Of a DNA stretch of 64,000 nucleotides, positions 25,862 through 34,355 are shown one piece after another (position 1 is the first letter of the stretch; every line of letters starts with the position of its first letter). A program made the position numbers and the translations under genes. The notes under the pieces are model-generated. The model saw only the letters and a program-made list of their open reading frames with translations, ran no database searches and was not told where the DNA came from. Source of the stretch: Sinimarinibacterium sp. NLF-5-8 (GTDB lineage: Bacteria; Pseudomonadota; Gammaproteobacteria; Nevskiales; Nevskiaceae); contig NZ_CP048030.1 in NCBI RefSeq assembly GCF_010092425.1, forward strand, positions 1,437,501 to 1,501,500. Reading direction: 5' to 3'.

Positions 25862-28156
25862 TTAATTGCCCGCACAGGTGCCAATCGGCAATTGCTGCCC
25901 GCCACTGGCCAAGAATGTCGCGGTCTGGGTTTGCATTTCGCAGGTGACCAGCGGGTTTGCTGCCGGGCTCAAAATAGAGCCGTGATCGCCCTGGTTGAAA
26001 CGCACATTGGCCTTGATCTGTACGCCAGTGCGCACCTCAGGCGCAATCGGCACATCAAAACCCTGCCCCGCACCCGGCAAAATCTCCAGCCCCAGCGCGC
26101 GCGCCAAAGGATCGGTGCCGCCCAGCCACGACGAAGCGCCAATCGTATCGGTTGCCGGACAGTGTTCATCGCCGGCAATGGTGCAGTTGGGCACCACGGC
26201 ATCGCCATTGACCTCCAGCAACAACAGCGCGCGATCCTGCCCCGCAGCAGCGGCGTAGTTGATGGGGTCGCCATCATCCACCAGCGTTTGGGCAAAACGC
26301 AGGAAGGTTTCGTAAGTATCAGTGCCTTCAACCACACCGGAAGCTTTCAGCCCAGCAGCAATGCGCGGCCCAAACGAGGCGGAGCCATCGAGCAGCTTGC
26401 CAATACCGCCGCCAGCCATCGCCAGCACTGCCGGATTTTTATCCGGGTGCACACCTAAAAATGCGCTGGTGACAATCCCGCCCAGAGAATGCCCAACATG
26501 GCGCACGCCCGTACCCGAAAACTTAATGGGCAACGGTGCCAGCGGATTTTCGGCATTGCCGGTGGGTGCCAACAGCATGGCATCACCAATGGAAGCCGTC
26601 AGCGTCATCAAATCAGCCTCGGCCTGGCGCACGTTATCGCGGCTGGTGATCAGGCTGGAGAGGTTGATGAAGTGGGTGCCGGAGGGATCGGCCACATCGT
26701 CCGCAGGCGGCGCGCCGGTGTCGTTGTTGACCAGATTCAAGTCAAACGTGCGTTCGGTCGGCTTGAGCGCAGCAGGCAAGCCATCGGTGACCGCGCGCAG
26801 GGCATCGCCGGGTGGCAGACCATGCAGCGGCAGATCGATCGAAACCACGGCAAATCCGGCTGCTGCCAGCGCAGGCGCCAGTGGCAGCATTTGCGAGCGA
26901 TTGCCGGTGATGCCGTGCTGGAAAACAACCACCGGCCAACCGCTTTCCGGCATGGTTTTACCACTGTTGGCGTTGGGCACGGTCACCAGCACCGGCACCC
27001 GCTGCGGCGCGCGCGCCAAAGGCTGCGGGAAGCACCCTGTGGTGCTGACTGATTTTTTCGGCAAACCCGCACAGGGAATCCCGGCCAAAAGACTCGACGG
27101 CGGAGTCCCATCACTGACCACATTGGGATCGGCGCGCCAGAAGGTGTTCAGCGGGTTATCCGGCTCACCGCCAATTTGAAACTCTGGCCTGGCATCATCC
27201 GCACCCGGCGTGGCATCAGCCAGGTAATACGGCAGTTCGATGCTGCCCACATAAACATCCGCCACTGGCGGTAACGCCTCAATCAAATCTTGTGTGGTCT
27301 TGCCGATATTGATCAGCGTCAGCGGTTTGGATTCCACATTTTGCTGCAAGCGTGCCAGCGTTTTACGCACGGTCTGGGTCGTGAACGGCCAGGCGATCAC
27401 CAGATTTTCCTTGGCAATGCCAGCCGCTGCCAGACCCGGCAGGATTTGCGCCTGATACACCCCGCGAATGGTTTCCAGCGTTGCGCGCTGGGTATCGTTG
27501 GTGAGTTTCAACGCAGGCTCAGTCCCGGCCAGCCATTGCTCAGTCACCGTTTTTTCACTGAGTAACACCCGGAACAAATCCGCAGGCTCGGCATGCCCAC
27601 CATCCGTGCCGGTCAGTGCGCGCGTGACCACCACCAGATAGGTGGTTGCCCCATCCAAAGGCTTGAGTGGCTCGATCAACAGCCGTGACCGCAGACTGTC
27701 CAGCGGCCGACCCGTAGCCGGTTCAATCACCGTGGAACGCTCCACCCGGTAATCCACGCCCGGCGCCAATGGCCGCAGGGTCTTGGTGTTGATCACCAGC
27801 ACCGCGCCGCTGTTGGCACTGGTCATATCCACATCACCGAGCACATCGGTAAACAGCGACGCCACCGTTGAAAAGCCATCCAGCAGGTTGGCGTGATCCA
27901 CAAACGGCGCATTGCTGGCGTTGGGAATATTCAGCGTGCCATCGGTATTTTCGGGCGCACCGTTGAACAACAAATCCACCGGAAACGGAATCTGCGGACT
28001 GGCCGCCACCGGATCGAACAGCGAAATCACTTTACGCGGATGCTCGGCGGAGCCCGAAAAATCCACCCCGCCCGGATCGTCGGGGCTACATGCCGACACC
28101 CCCAGCATCATCGACACGGCGAACACACTCACCGGCCACTTATTGAATCTCCTCAT
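25862..28156 (-). CDS. VolA/Pla-1-type extracellular lipase lipoprotein
   Basis: A 764-residue predicted lipoprotein. The signal peptide ends at a lipobox (GVSAC) near residue 23. The N-terminal half resembles the Ig-like/bacterial virulence lipase N domain (PFPVDLLFNGAPENTDGTLNIP). The C-terminal alpha/beta-hydrolase half has the oxyanion region VVVFQHGITGNRSQM, the nucleophile elbow VGHSLGG and a late His in NQGDHGSIL. It is most like VolA/Pla-1/cef lipases, surface (lyso)phospholipases in gammaproteobacteria. The start at 28156 is chosen for its AGGAG site and because the signal peptide begins there. It is in an operon with the DUF1302 gene downstream. Confidence 0.85.
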   Translation of the reverse strand: MRRFNKWPVSVFAVSMMLGVSACSPDDPGGVDFSGSAEHPRKVISLFDPVAASPQIPFPVDLLFNGAPENTDGTLNIPNASNAPFVDHANLLDGFSTVASLFTDVLGDVDMTSANSGAVLVINTKTLRPLAPGVDYRVERSTVIEPATGRPLDSLRSRLLIEPLKPLDGATTYLVVVTRALTGTDGGHAEPADLFRVLLSEKTVTEQWLAGTEPALKLTNDTQRATLETIRGVYQAQILPGLAAAGIAKENLVIAWPFTTQTVRKTLARLQQNVESKPLTLINIGKTTQDLIEALPPVADVYVGSIELPYYLADATPGADDARPEFQIGGEPDNPLNTFWRADPNVVSDGTPPSSLLAGIPCAGLPKKSVSTTGCFPQPLARAPQRVPVLVTVPNANSGKTMPESGWPVVVFQHGITGNRSQMLPLAPALAAAGFAVVSIDLPLHGLPPGDALRAVTDGLPAALKPTERTFDLNLVNNDTGAPPADDVADPSGTHFINLSSLITSRDNVRQAEADLMTLTASIGDAMLLAPTGNAENPLAPLPIKFSGTGVRHVGHSLGGIVTSAFLGVHPDKNPAVLAMAGGGIGKLLDGSASFGPRIAAGLKASGVVEGTDTYETFLRFAQTLVDDGDPINYAAAAGQDRALLLLEVNGDAVVPNCTIAGDEHCPATDTIGASSWLGGTDPLARALGLEILPGAGQGFDVPIAPEVRTGVQIKANVRFNQGDHGSILSPAANPLVTCEMQTQTATFLASGGQQLPIGTCAGN

Positions 28157-28403
28157 TGCCTGCTCCTTGTCAAAAGCTGCATTGCACTGCTTCAACGATA
28201 TGTACGACGTTGGATGTCACGGCACCTCAGCACCAACCGCTTGTCTTTCGCCGCCTCTGATGTCACAGGCATGAGCATCGTCACAAAACACACGTTTGGC
28301 AAGCGCCCCGACAGTTCCGACACACCCCCACAATCTGGACGATGCCAACACCCACAACCCACGCCAAGATAGCCGTCCTACAGGTTTTTATCCGAGGTTT
28401 TCC

Positions 28404-29387
28404 ATGAAGGTTGCCGTCACCGGCGCCGGCGGTTTTGTCGGCACCAATCTGCTCCAGTTGTTGGTTGAACAAGGTCATCAGGTGCGCGCGATCGATCGCG
28501 TTGCCGCTGCCCATGTGCAAAGCGATCAGATCGAATGGGTCAACGCCGACATCCTCGATCAAGACGCCATGCAAAAAGCGCTTGGCGGCATTGAAGTGAT
28601 CTACCACCTCGTCGCCAAGATCACCCTGGCACAAGAAGATCCGGTCGCCTGGAAGCTCAACGTCGAAGGCGTGCGCACCGTTGCCGAGGCGGCACTGGCC
28701 GCAGGCGTGCGCCGCATGGTGCATTGCAGCTCGATCCACGCCTACGATCAATACGTTTGCAACGGCCATCTGGATGCCAGCTCGGCGCGCACGGTAGATG
28801 CCTCACGCCCGGTCTATGACCGCTCCAAATACGCCGGTGAACAAGCCCTGCGCGAAGTCATCGCCAAGGGTCTGGATGCGGTGATCTGCAACCCCACCGG
28901 CGTCTATGGCCCCGTCGATTACAGCAACTCACGGATCAACTACAACGCCCTGCTCGCCGCGCGCGGCAAGCTGCCGGCCATGCCCGAAGGCGGCTTTGAC
29001 TTTGTTGATGTGCGCGACGTGGTCAAAGGCTTCACTCTGGCGGCCGAAAAGGGGCGCACCGGCGAAAACTATCTGCTGGGCGGTCATTTTTTGCCGATGT
29101 ACGACCTGTGCACGATGGCCGCACAGACCGTGGGGCGCAAAGGTCCGCGCGTCAAAATCCCGCTCAAGCTGCTCAAGGCCATCGTGCCGATCGTCAGCCG
29201 CCTCAACCTGGTCAAGGAAGACGCCCTGTCCGAGGCCTCGATTGCAGCCATCGAAGCCTCTCCGCGCGTGGATTACCAAAAAACCATCGACGAGCTGGGC
29301 TATCAGCCGCGCAGTGCCCAGCAAACCATCCGTGATTTGATTGCGTTTTATCTGCAACAAGGCCAGCTCGAAGCCGACGCCAGGTAA
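28404..29387 (+). CDS. NAD-dependent epimerase/dehydratase (extended SDR)
   Basis: A 327-residue Rossmann-fold enzyme. The N-terminus MKVAVTGAGGFVGTNL gives the TGxxGxxG nucleotide motif. HCSSIHAY supplies the catalytic Ser, YDRSKYAGE the YxxxK pair, and NPTGVYGP the substrate-side motif. It resembles dihydroflavonol reductase-like and hopanoid-associated (HpnA-type) sugar epimerases; the substrate is unknown. GAGG lies ahead of ATG 28404. Although the frame is open to 28296, the Rossmann motif fixes the start. A strong terminator follows. Confidence 0.87.
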   Translation: MKVAVTGAGGFVGTNLLQLLVEQGHQVRAIDRVAAAHVQSDQIEWVNADILDQDAMQKALGGIEVIYHLVAKITLAQEDPVAWKLNVEGVRTVAEAALAAGVRRMVHCSSIHAYDQYVCNGHLDASSARTVDASRPVYDRSKYAGEQALREVIAKGLDAVICNPTGVYGPVDYSNSRINYNALLAARGKLPAMPEGGFDFVDVRDVVKGFTLAAEKGRTGENYLLGGHFLPMYDLCTMAAQTVGRKGPRVKIPLKLLKAIVPIVSRLNLVKEDALSEASIAAIEASPRVDYQKTIDELGYQPRSAQQTIRDLIAFYLQQGQLEADAR

Positions 29388-29406
29388 AGCGACGCCCCGG
29401 CAAAAC

Positions 29407-29444
29407 AAAGCGCGCGCACTGCAGCCCGCAGCGCGCGCTTTTTT
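29407..29444. terminator. Bidirectional terminator between the epimerase and glpD
   Basis: AAAGCGCGCGC (29407-29417) pairs with GCGCGCGCTTT of the right arm (from 29431), followed by TTT. The minus-strand side also ends in a T-rich run. It overlaps the glpD stop codon by two bases. Confidence 0.88.
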
Positions 29445-31011
29445 AATGAGCAGACCCGGTGTGCCCGCGCGCCGCCTCAGGGTTTTCTTGCGCCAGCAAC
29501 GCTGCCAAGCGGGGGCGCCATGCCTGTCCACGCACCAGCAGGCTCAGGGGCATCCGCCGCCGCGCGATGTCATCCACATCCAGCGCCATTTCGTGACGAA
29601 TGGCGTGAACCGCCTCGGCCAAGATAAACGGCGCATCGACGTCGATTCGCGCAGCCCAGGCGGGATTTTCGTCAATCAGCGCAAGCATTGAGGCAATGCC
29701 GGTGCCGTGGCGCAGCGTCAGCCAGCGCGCCGCTTCAAGATCGACGCCGGCATGGGCCAACTGGCTGACCGCCTGGGCTTGCCAGTGCTCAAACGGCACG
29801 CGCGGAGCACCGGGCAGCGCGTGCCGATGGGTGACCGACTTCGGCGGCTTTTTGCCGAGCAGATCAAACACGGTGTCGATGATCTCGATGCTGTCGCTGC
29901 GCGAGGTGGTGTATTTGCCGCCGATGTGCATCACCAGTCCCGGCACCGGGCTGTGCACCTCAAATTCGCGGCTCACCGCCGATAAATCCTGCGTGGCCTG
30001 TGCCTGCAACATGCGCACCCCGGCAAAGGCGCCGATCACGTCTTTTTCGCTCCAGCCCAGCCCCGGCAAGCCCCGGCGCACGCCGTCCAGTAAATAACGG
30101 GTTTCCTCTGGTGTGGGTTTGGCCTCGCGCGGGTGGGTGACTTGCTGCTCGGTGGTGCCCACCAGCGTGCGGCCATACCAGGGGATGACAAAAAATACGC
30201 GGCCATCGCCGGCCGTCAGCAAAAAAGCTTCGTTGCAACCGGCAATGGCGGGCAGAATCAAATGCGTGCCTTTGATGAGTTTGACCGCTGGCGCGCGCGC
30301 GCCGAGCAACTCGGCCGCCCAGGGGCCGGCGGCATTGACCACCACTCTGGCGCGGATATCAAAGGTTTCGTCACTCAGCTGATCGCGCGCGCGCGCACCG
30401 CAGATGCGGCCATTGGCTTCGATCAGCGATTCGGCCTTGATCCGGTTGGCGCACACTGCGCCGTGCTGCTGGGCGCTGGCGGTCACCACCAGCGTCATCC
30501 GCGCATCGTCTTCCTGACAGTCGCCATAGCGAAAACCGCCCAAGAGATTTTGAGGATCAACAAACGGATAACGCACGAGCATGTGAGGCGGACGGCGAAA
30601 ACGGTGCCGAGGCACCGGCTGACCACCGAGGGCCAGCAAGTCGTACAGCACCAGTCCGGCCGACACCAGCAACGGACTGGCGCGCGGGCCTTTCCACATC
30701 GGCAGCATAAAGTTCAAAGGCCGCACCAGATGCGGGGCAATCCGCCACAGCGTGCGCCGCTCTTTGAGCGCGTGGCGCACCAGGCCAAACTCGTAGTGCT
30801 CCAGATAGCGCAAACCGCCGTGAATCAATTTGCTGGACGCCGAGGAAGTACCGGCGCCCCAGTCGTTTTTTTCGATCAGCGCCACCGACAGCCCGCGACT
30901 GGCCGCATCGTAGGCACTCCATGCGCCGTAAATGCCGCCGCCGATGATCAGCACGTCAAAGGTTTTATCGCGCAGGGCTGCGGGATCACGGGTCAAGGAA
31001 AAAGCAGGCAT
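29443..31011 (-). CDS. glpD: FAD-dependent glycerol-3-phosphate dehydrogenase
   Basis: A 522-residue aerobic dehydrogenase that oxidises sn-glycerol-3-phosphate to DHAP and passes electrons to quinone at the inner membrane. FAD-binding motif VLIIGGGIYGAWSAYDA is at the N-terminus. SKLIHGGLRYLEHYEFGLV and VVNAAGPWA are typical of GlpD, with LVGTTEQ and GKYTTSRSDS further on. ATG at 31011 has GGAG upstream; a GTG six codons earlier is an alternative. It lies 44 bp after the SDR gene, likely in one transcript. No glpF or glpK is nearby. Confidence 0.93.
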   Translation of the reverse strand: MPAFSLTRDPAALRDKTFDVLIIGGGIYGAWSAYDAASRGLSVALIEKNDWGAGTSSASSKLIHGGLRYLEHYEFGLVRHALKERRTLWRIAPHLVRPLNFMLPMWKGPRASPLLVSAGLVLYDLLALGGQPVPRHRFRRPPHMLVRYPFVDPQNLLGGFRYGDCQEDDARMTLVVTASAQQHGAVCANRIKAESLIEANGRICGARARDQLSDETFDIRARVVVNAAGPWAAELLGARAPAVKLIKGTHLILPAIAGCNEAFLLTAGDGRVFFVIPWYGRTLVGTTEQQVTHPREAKPTPEETRYLLDGVRRGLPGLGWSEKDVIGAFAGVRMLQAQATQDLSAVSREFEVHSPVPGLVMHIGGKYTTSRSDSIEIIDTVFDLLGKKPPKSVTHRHALPGAPRVPFEHWQAQAVSQLAHAGVDLEAARWLTLRHGTGIASMLALIDENPAWAARIDVDAPFILAEAVHAIRHEMALDVDDIARRRMPLSLLVRGQAWRPRLAALLAQENPEAARGHTGSAH

Positions 31012-31055
31012 GGCAGGCTCCGCGCGCACGATGATTGGGGCTGATGGGATGGGGC

Positions 31056-31769
31056 TTATTTGATGATGATTTCAGTCTCGAACTGACCTTTGGGCTGTTT
31101 GTGCAGCTGCACGAACGCGCGCGCGATACGGCTGGGATCGTATTGCGTGCCGGTTTGCACAAAGCCATGCACGGTAACGGTGGCCACATGCACGCCGTGC
31201 GCACCGAGCTGCTGCGCCAGACTGTAGGTCAGCGAACGCAGCGCGGCCTTGTCGATGGACAGGGAGCAGTAATCCGCAGCCGGTGCGTAGGCAAAACCGC
31301 CGCCGGTGAACAAAATGCTGCCACGCCCACAGTCGATCATCGCCGGTGCCACCGCGCGCGCGGCGATCAGCGCGCCGACCACGTTGGTCTGAAAATTGGC
31401 CATCACATGATCCAGCGGCACCGCCAGCGGCCGCCCCGGTTCGTGCGAGGCAACGTTGTAGACCAGCACATCGGGCGCACCCAGCTCGGCGATGGCGGCG
31501 TCGATCGCGGCCCTGAGCGCAGGCTCTGAGGAGGCATCCCCTTCAAACGCGCGCACTTTGCGCCCGGTGTTCTGGGTCAGCTCGGCGGCCATTTGCGACG
31601 CGCGCTGGTGCCGCCGGGCAATCAACCCCACGTCATACCCTTGCAGGGCAAACGCCAGCGCCGTGGCACGGCCAATCCCCGGCCCGGCACCCACCACCAG
31701 ACAGCTGCGGCCACAGGGCGGCGCAGGGGCTGGCACGTCATCGACCGTCACATCCACCAACTCACGCAT
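31056..31769 (-). CDS. Short-chain dehydrogenase/reductase with atypical active site
   Basis: A 237-residue Rossmann protein. The cofactor motif is CLVVGAGPGIGRATALAFA, with Arg-Arg after strand 2 (GLIARRH) suggesting NADP(H). The usual YxxxK motif is not found; the corresponding segment reads ADYCSLSIDKAALRSL, placing a Leu four residues before the lysine. This SLSxxKAALR pattern marks a divergent SDR subgroup. The catalytic Ser position is GSILFTGGGFA. Substrate unknown. GGAG precedes the ATG at 31769. It sits between a Gcr-family gene and glpD on the same strand. Confidence 0.82.
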   Translation of the reverse strand: MRELVDVTVDDVPAPAPPCGRSCLVVGAGPGIGRATALAFALQGYDVGLIARRHQRASQMAAELTQNTGRKVRAFEGDASSEPALRAAIDAAIAELGAPDVLVYNVASHEPGRPLAVPLDHVMANFQTNVVGALIAARAVAPAMIDCGRGSILFTGGGFAYAPAADYCSLSIDKAALRSLTYSLAQQLGAHGVHVATVTVHGFVQTGTQYDPSRIARAFVQLHKQPKGQFETEIIIK

Positions 31770-31817
31770 CGGAATCTCCTGCTCTGTTTTCAAAGCCCGG
31801 ATGATAGTGGTTGCCGT

Positions 31818-33875
31818 TCAGGATTGATCGTTACCGGCATCCGGGGTGGGCAGATCGCGCGGCGGCCAGAACAGATCCTGGGGCCGCTTCAGCGCGCGCG
31901 CGCCCACTTCGCGCAGCAACAGCCGCCGATAGCCCGGCGCCACCCGCTGCGCGCGCAGCGCCACCGTCAGCGCCAGCGTAAAGCTGACCAGCAGATTGAT
32001 CAGCCCGATGCCGAGCACGCCAATACCAACGGCAACGATGGTGCTGGTGGCCACGTTCCAGTCCAGTGACACCAGTGAGTAGCCAAAATAAGAGCTGGAA
32101 AAGGTGATGTGGCGAATATCCAGCGGCAAGCCGAGGATGAAGCCCACCGTACCGGCACTGCCGAGCATGCAACCAAAGAAAAAATTACCCGCCAGCGCGC
32201 CCAGATTGTTTTCCACATAGACCGAGAATTTCTTCAGATTCTTTTCACCAATCAGGCGGCGCAGCCCTCGTAACTGCATGATCCGCTGGGGGATGTGGTT
32301 ATAGACCGCCTTGTTGTCGAAATAGCCCGAAATCAACCCCGACAAAAACAGGAACACCCCGGCGATGGCAGCATGAAACCAGGCCAGGCTGCGCAGCGGA
32401 TGCTGATCAGCCAGCAGATGGTGGGCGGTGGCCTCATCCAGATAGGGCGTGCCGGTATTGAGCACGATCGCATAGGCAATCAGGATCGGCAGCCCCAGCG
32501 CCGTCATGACGTTGCCGACGATGGCGATGAACTGGCTGCGCATGGTGCGGATGATCAGGTCGGCGCCGACGGCCACCCGCGCCCTGGGGCTGTCTGCGGC
32601 GGCCAGGCTGGCCGCCAGATACGAGGCCGTCATCGCCGGCTGCTTGGTGGCAATGGTGAAATGCAGCATATAAATCAGCACAAAGCCCAACCCATAGTTG
32701 AGGCTGTAGAGCACCGCCGCCGCCAGTGGCGAATGCGGCTCGGACGAAAAGTGGATCTTGATCATCGCCATGAAGGCGACAAAAAAACCGGCGCCCAGCG
32801 CCGAACGCAACATCTGCCAGTATTCGGCGCGCGAGCTGGTGACGTAATGTTCGCCGGTCTTGCTGGCGTTCTGGGTGATCCTTGTGGCCAGCAAGGCCAT
32901 GTTCTGATTCCACAGCTCTCCGATGTTGTTGCGCGTGGTTTCAGCGCGCACCACTTGCTTGAAAAAACGCACGCGCAAGGCGTTGAGCTCCGCCGCCGGA
33001 CGCGCCTCCAGCAAATTCAGCAGCAGGCGCAGGCGCACAATGCTCTGGGTGAGCCGTGCCAGCAACAGCGTCAGACTGGCGCTGGCGCCGGTGCGCGCGG
33101 CCTGCTTGCGCACTTTGCCAACAATCTGTTCGCACTGATCCAGCAACACCAGCAGATGCTTGTCATCCAACTGCGGCTCGCAGCTGTCGGTCAGCGCCTG
33201 CTGACGTTCGGCAATGAACTGGCGGGTTTCGGCATTCTGGGTCAAAAACGGCGACTCATAACGCTCGATGGCCGGATGATTGCGCACCAGCTCCGGCTCC
33301 AGCCCCAGCGCGGCAATCCGGTACGACACCACTTGCAGCGCCTCCAGAATCTGCATCGGCATCTGCCGACCACCGGATTCGCGCGCGGCCGCGCCCAGAT
33401 CCAGTGCATCGAGAAAGCCGATCCAATCCTCATCGGCAATACTTTCCACCCACTCGTGATCATCGCGATGTGAAAACAGGATGTTGACCACGTCGCGCAA
33501 CTGCGCTTCATCGAGTTCTTCCGGCAGAATTTTCTGGGTCAGGCGCCGCCAGCTGCCGCTGAAAAAGCCTTCTACCGACACAATCGCCGAATCCGTCAGC
33601 AGACGCAGCGGCTGCTTGTCGAGAATGATCGACAGCAACACGCTGCGAACCGCCGCGCGCGCTTCCACGTCACTGCGCATCCGCTCGGCCAGCATCCGCA
33701 GGCGTTTGGCGGCAAATTCGGTGCGTGACAGCCGCAGCGGACGCAACCACTGCACCAGCCCCACCACGGCGCCCAAACGGCGGGATTCATCGGCAGCCTG
33801 CAACCGCTCCAACGCCTCATCCAGCCGCTGTGCCTCGCGCTCCTGGCTGCGGGTCTTGCGCCAATGGCTCAGCAT
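31818..33875 (-). CDS. Gcr / SpecificRecomb family membrane protein
   Basis: A 685-residue protein of the family named site-specific recombinase (SpecificRecomb, Gcr). About 350 residues of soluble helical sequence are followed by about seven hydrophobic helices (for example GLGFVLIYMLHFTIATKQP, GVFLFLSGLISGYFDNKA, TSTIVAVGIGVLGIGLINLL) with the block LPLDIRHITFSSSYFG. No recombinase catalytic motif is visible and a polytopic membrane protein is hard to reconcile with recombination, so the family name is doubtful. The start is uncertain: the frame is open to 34094, and a GTG at 33914 is also possible. Confidence 0.75.
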   Translation of the reverse strand: MLSHWRKTRSQEREAQRLDEALERLQAADESRRLGAVVGLVQWLRPLRLSRTEFAAKRLRMLAERMRSDVEARAAVRSVLLSIILDKQPLRLLTDSAIVSVEGFFSGSWRRLTQKILPEELDEAQLRDVVNILFSHRDDHEWVESIADEDWIGFLDALDLGAAARESGGRQMPMQILEALQVVSYRIAALGLEPELVRNHPAIERYESPFLTQNAETRQFIAERQQALTDSCEPQLDDKHLLVLLDQCEQIVGKVRKQAARTGASASLTLLLARLTQSIVRLRLLLNLLEARPAAELNALRVRFFKQVVRAETTRNNIGELWNQNMALLATRITQNASKTGEHYVTSSRAEYWQMLRSALGAGFFVAFMAMIKIHFSSEPHSPLAAAVLYSLNYGLGFVLIYMLHFTIATKQPAMTASYLAASLAAADSPRARVAVGADLIIRTMRSQFIAIVGNVMTALGLPILIAYAIVLNTGTPYLDEATAHHLLADQHPLRSLAWFHAAIAGVFLFLSGLISGYFDNKAVYNHIPQRIMQLRGLRRLIGEKNLKKFSVYVENNLGALAGNFFFGCMLGSAGTVGFILGLPLDIRHITFSSSYFGYSLVSLDWNVATSTIVAVGIGVLGIGLINLLVSFTLALTVALRAQRVAPGYRRLLLREVGARALKRPQDLFWPPRDLPTPDAGNDQS

Positions 33876-34355
33876 CGGCGGCACGGCAGGCACAGGCGAT
33901 GCGTCCGCTGACACAGCGGCTTTCGATGGAATTGACCTGCCTTCATATCGGCGCGCCTCAAAATTCAAAGGGGGTCTATTGTCAGGATGTCGGGCCGTTG
34001 CGCAACCCCGCCACCGACCGCGGCATGCAAGTCGCTGGATTTGTTCGGAACTTGGAAAAACCGGGGCATCCAAACGCCTGTCACAGCCCTCCAATCAACC
34101 GCGTCCAGACCCGCCAAAACACAAGGGGTAGCGGTTGACGATGGCAAAAACCACAAGATATGGTTACGATCCTGATTCAAAGCCCGTCCCCAACCCACTC
34201 GCAGCCCAGCCCCAAAATGCTTGCATCGCATCCGCAATGTGACCCCGAAGGCCAAGCGTTCGCAGTGTCGGCCGACGGGATCGACCCGCCATCAGTCACA
34301 ACCATACACACGCAGCCACTGCGTTGATCGTCTAACCATCTGGGGGACCCTGTTC
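33876..34355. other. 480-bp intergenic region between the divergent Gcr-family gene and nrdA
   Basis: No convincing gene is present. The only structure seen is the pair of NrdR-like boxes with a promoter (34119-34166), listed separately. A frame extending the Gcr-family gene to 34094 and one extending nrdA to 34221 are open but have unconvincing composition. Confidence 0.6.
34119..34166 (+). promoter_or_regulatory. Tandem candidate NrdR boxes overlapping the nrdA promoter
   Basis: Two 16-bp sites, ACACAAGGGGTAGCGG (34119-34134) and CCACAAGATATGGTTA (34151-34166), lie 32 bp apart centre to centre, the three-helical-turn spacing known for NrdR boxes. The second matches the core CACWATATATWGTG at 11 of 14 positions; the first matches at 9. 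A likely promoter (TTGACG 34135-34140, TATGGT 34159-34164, 18-bp spacer) is overlapped by the second box, as expected for repression. Confidence 0.6.

Noticed and set aside
31818-33875. Gcr-family gene as evidence of a mobile element or integrase
   Set aside because: Despite the family name recombinase, no integrase residues, inverted repeats or target duplications accompany it; it reads as a resident membrane protein gene.
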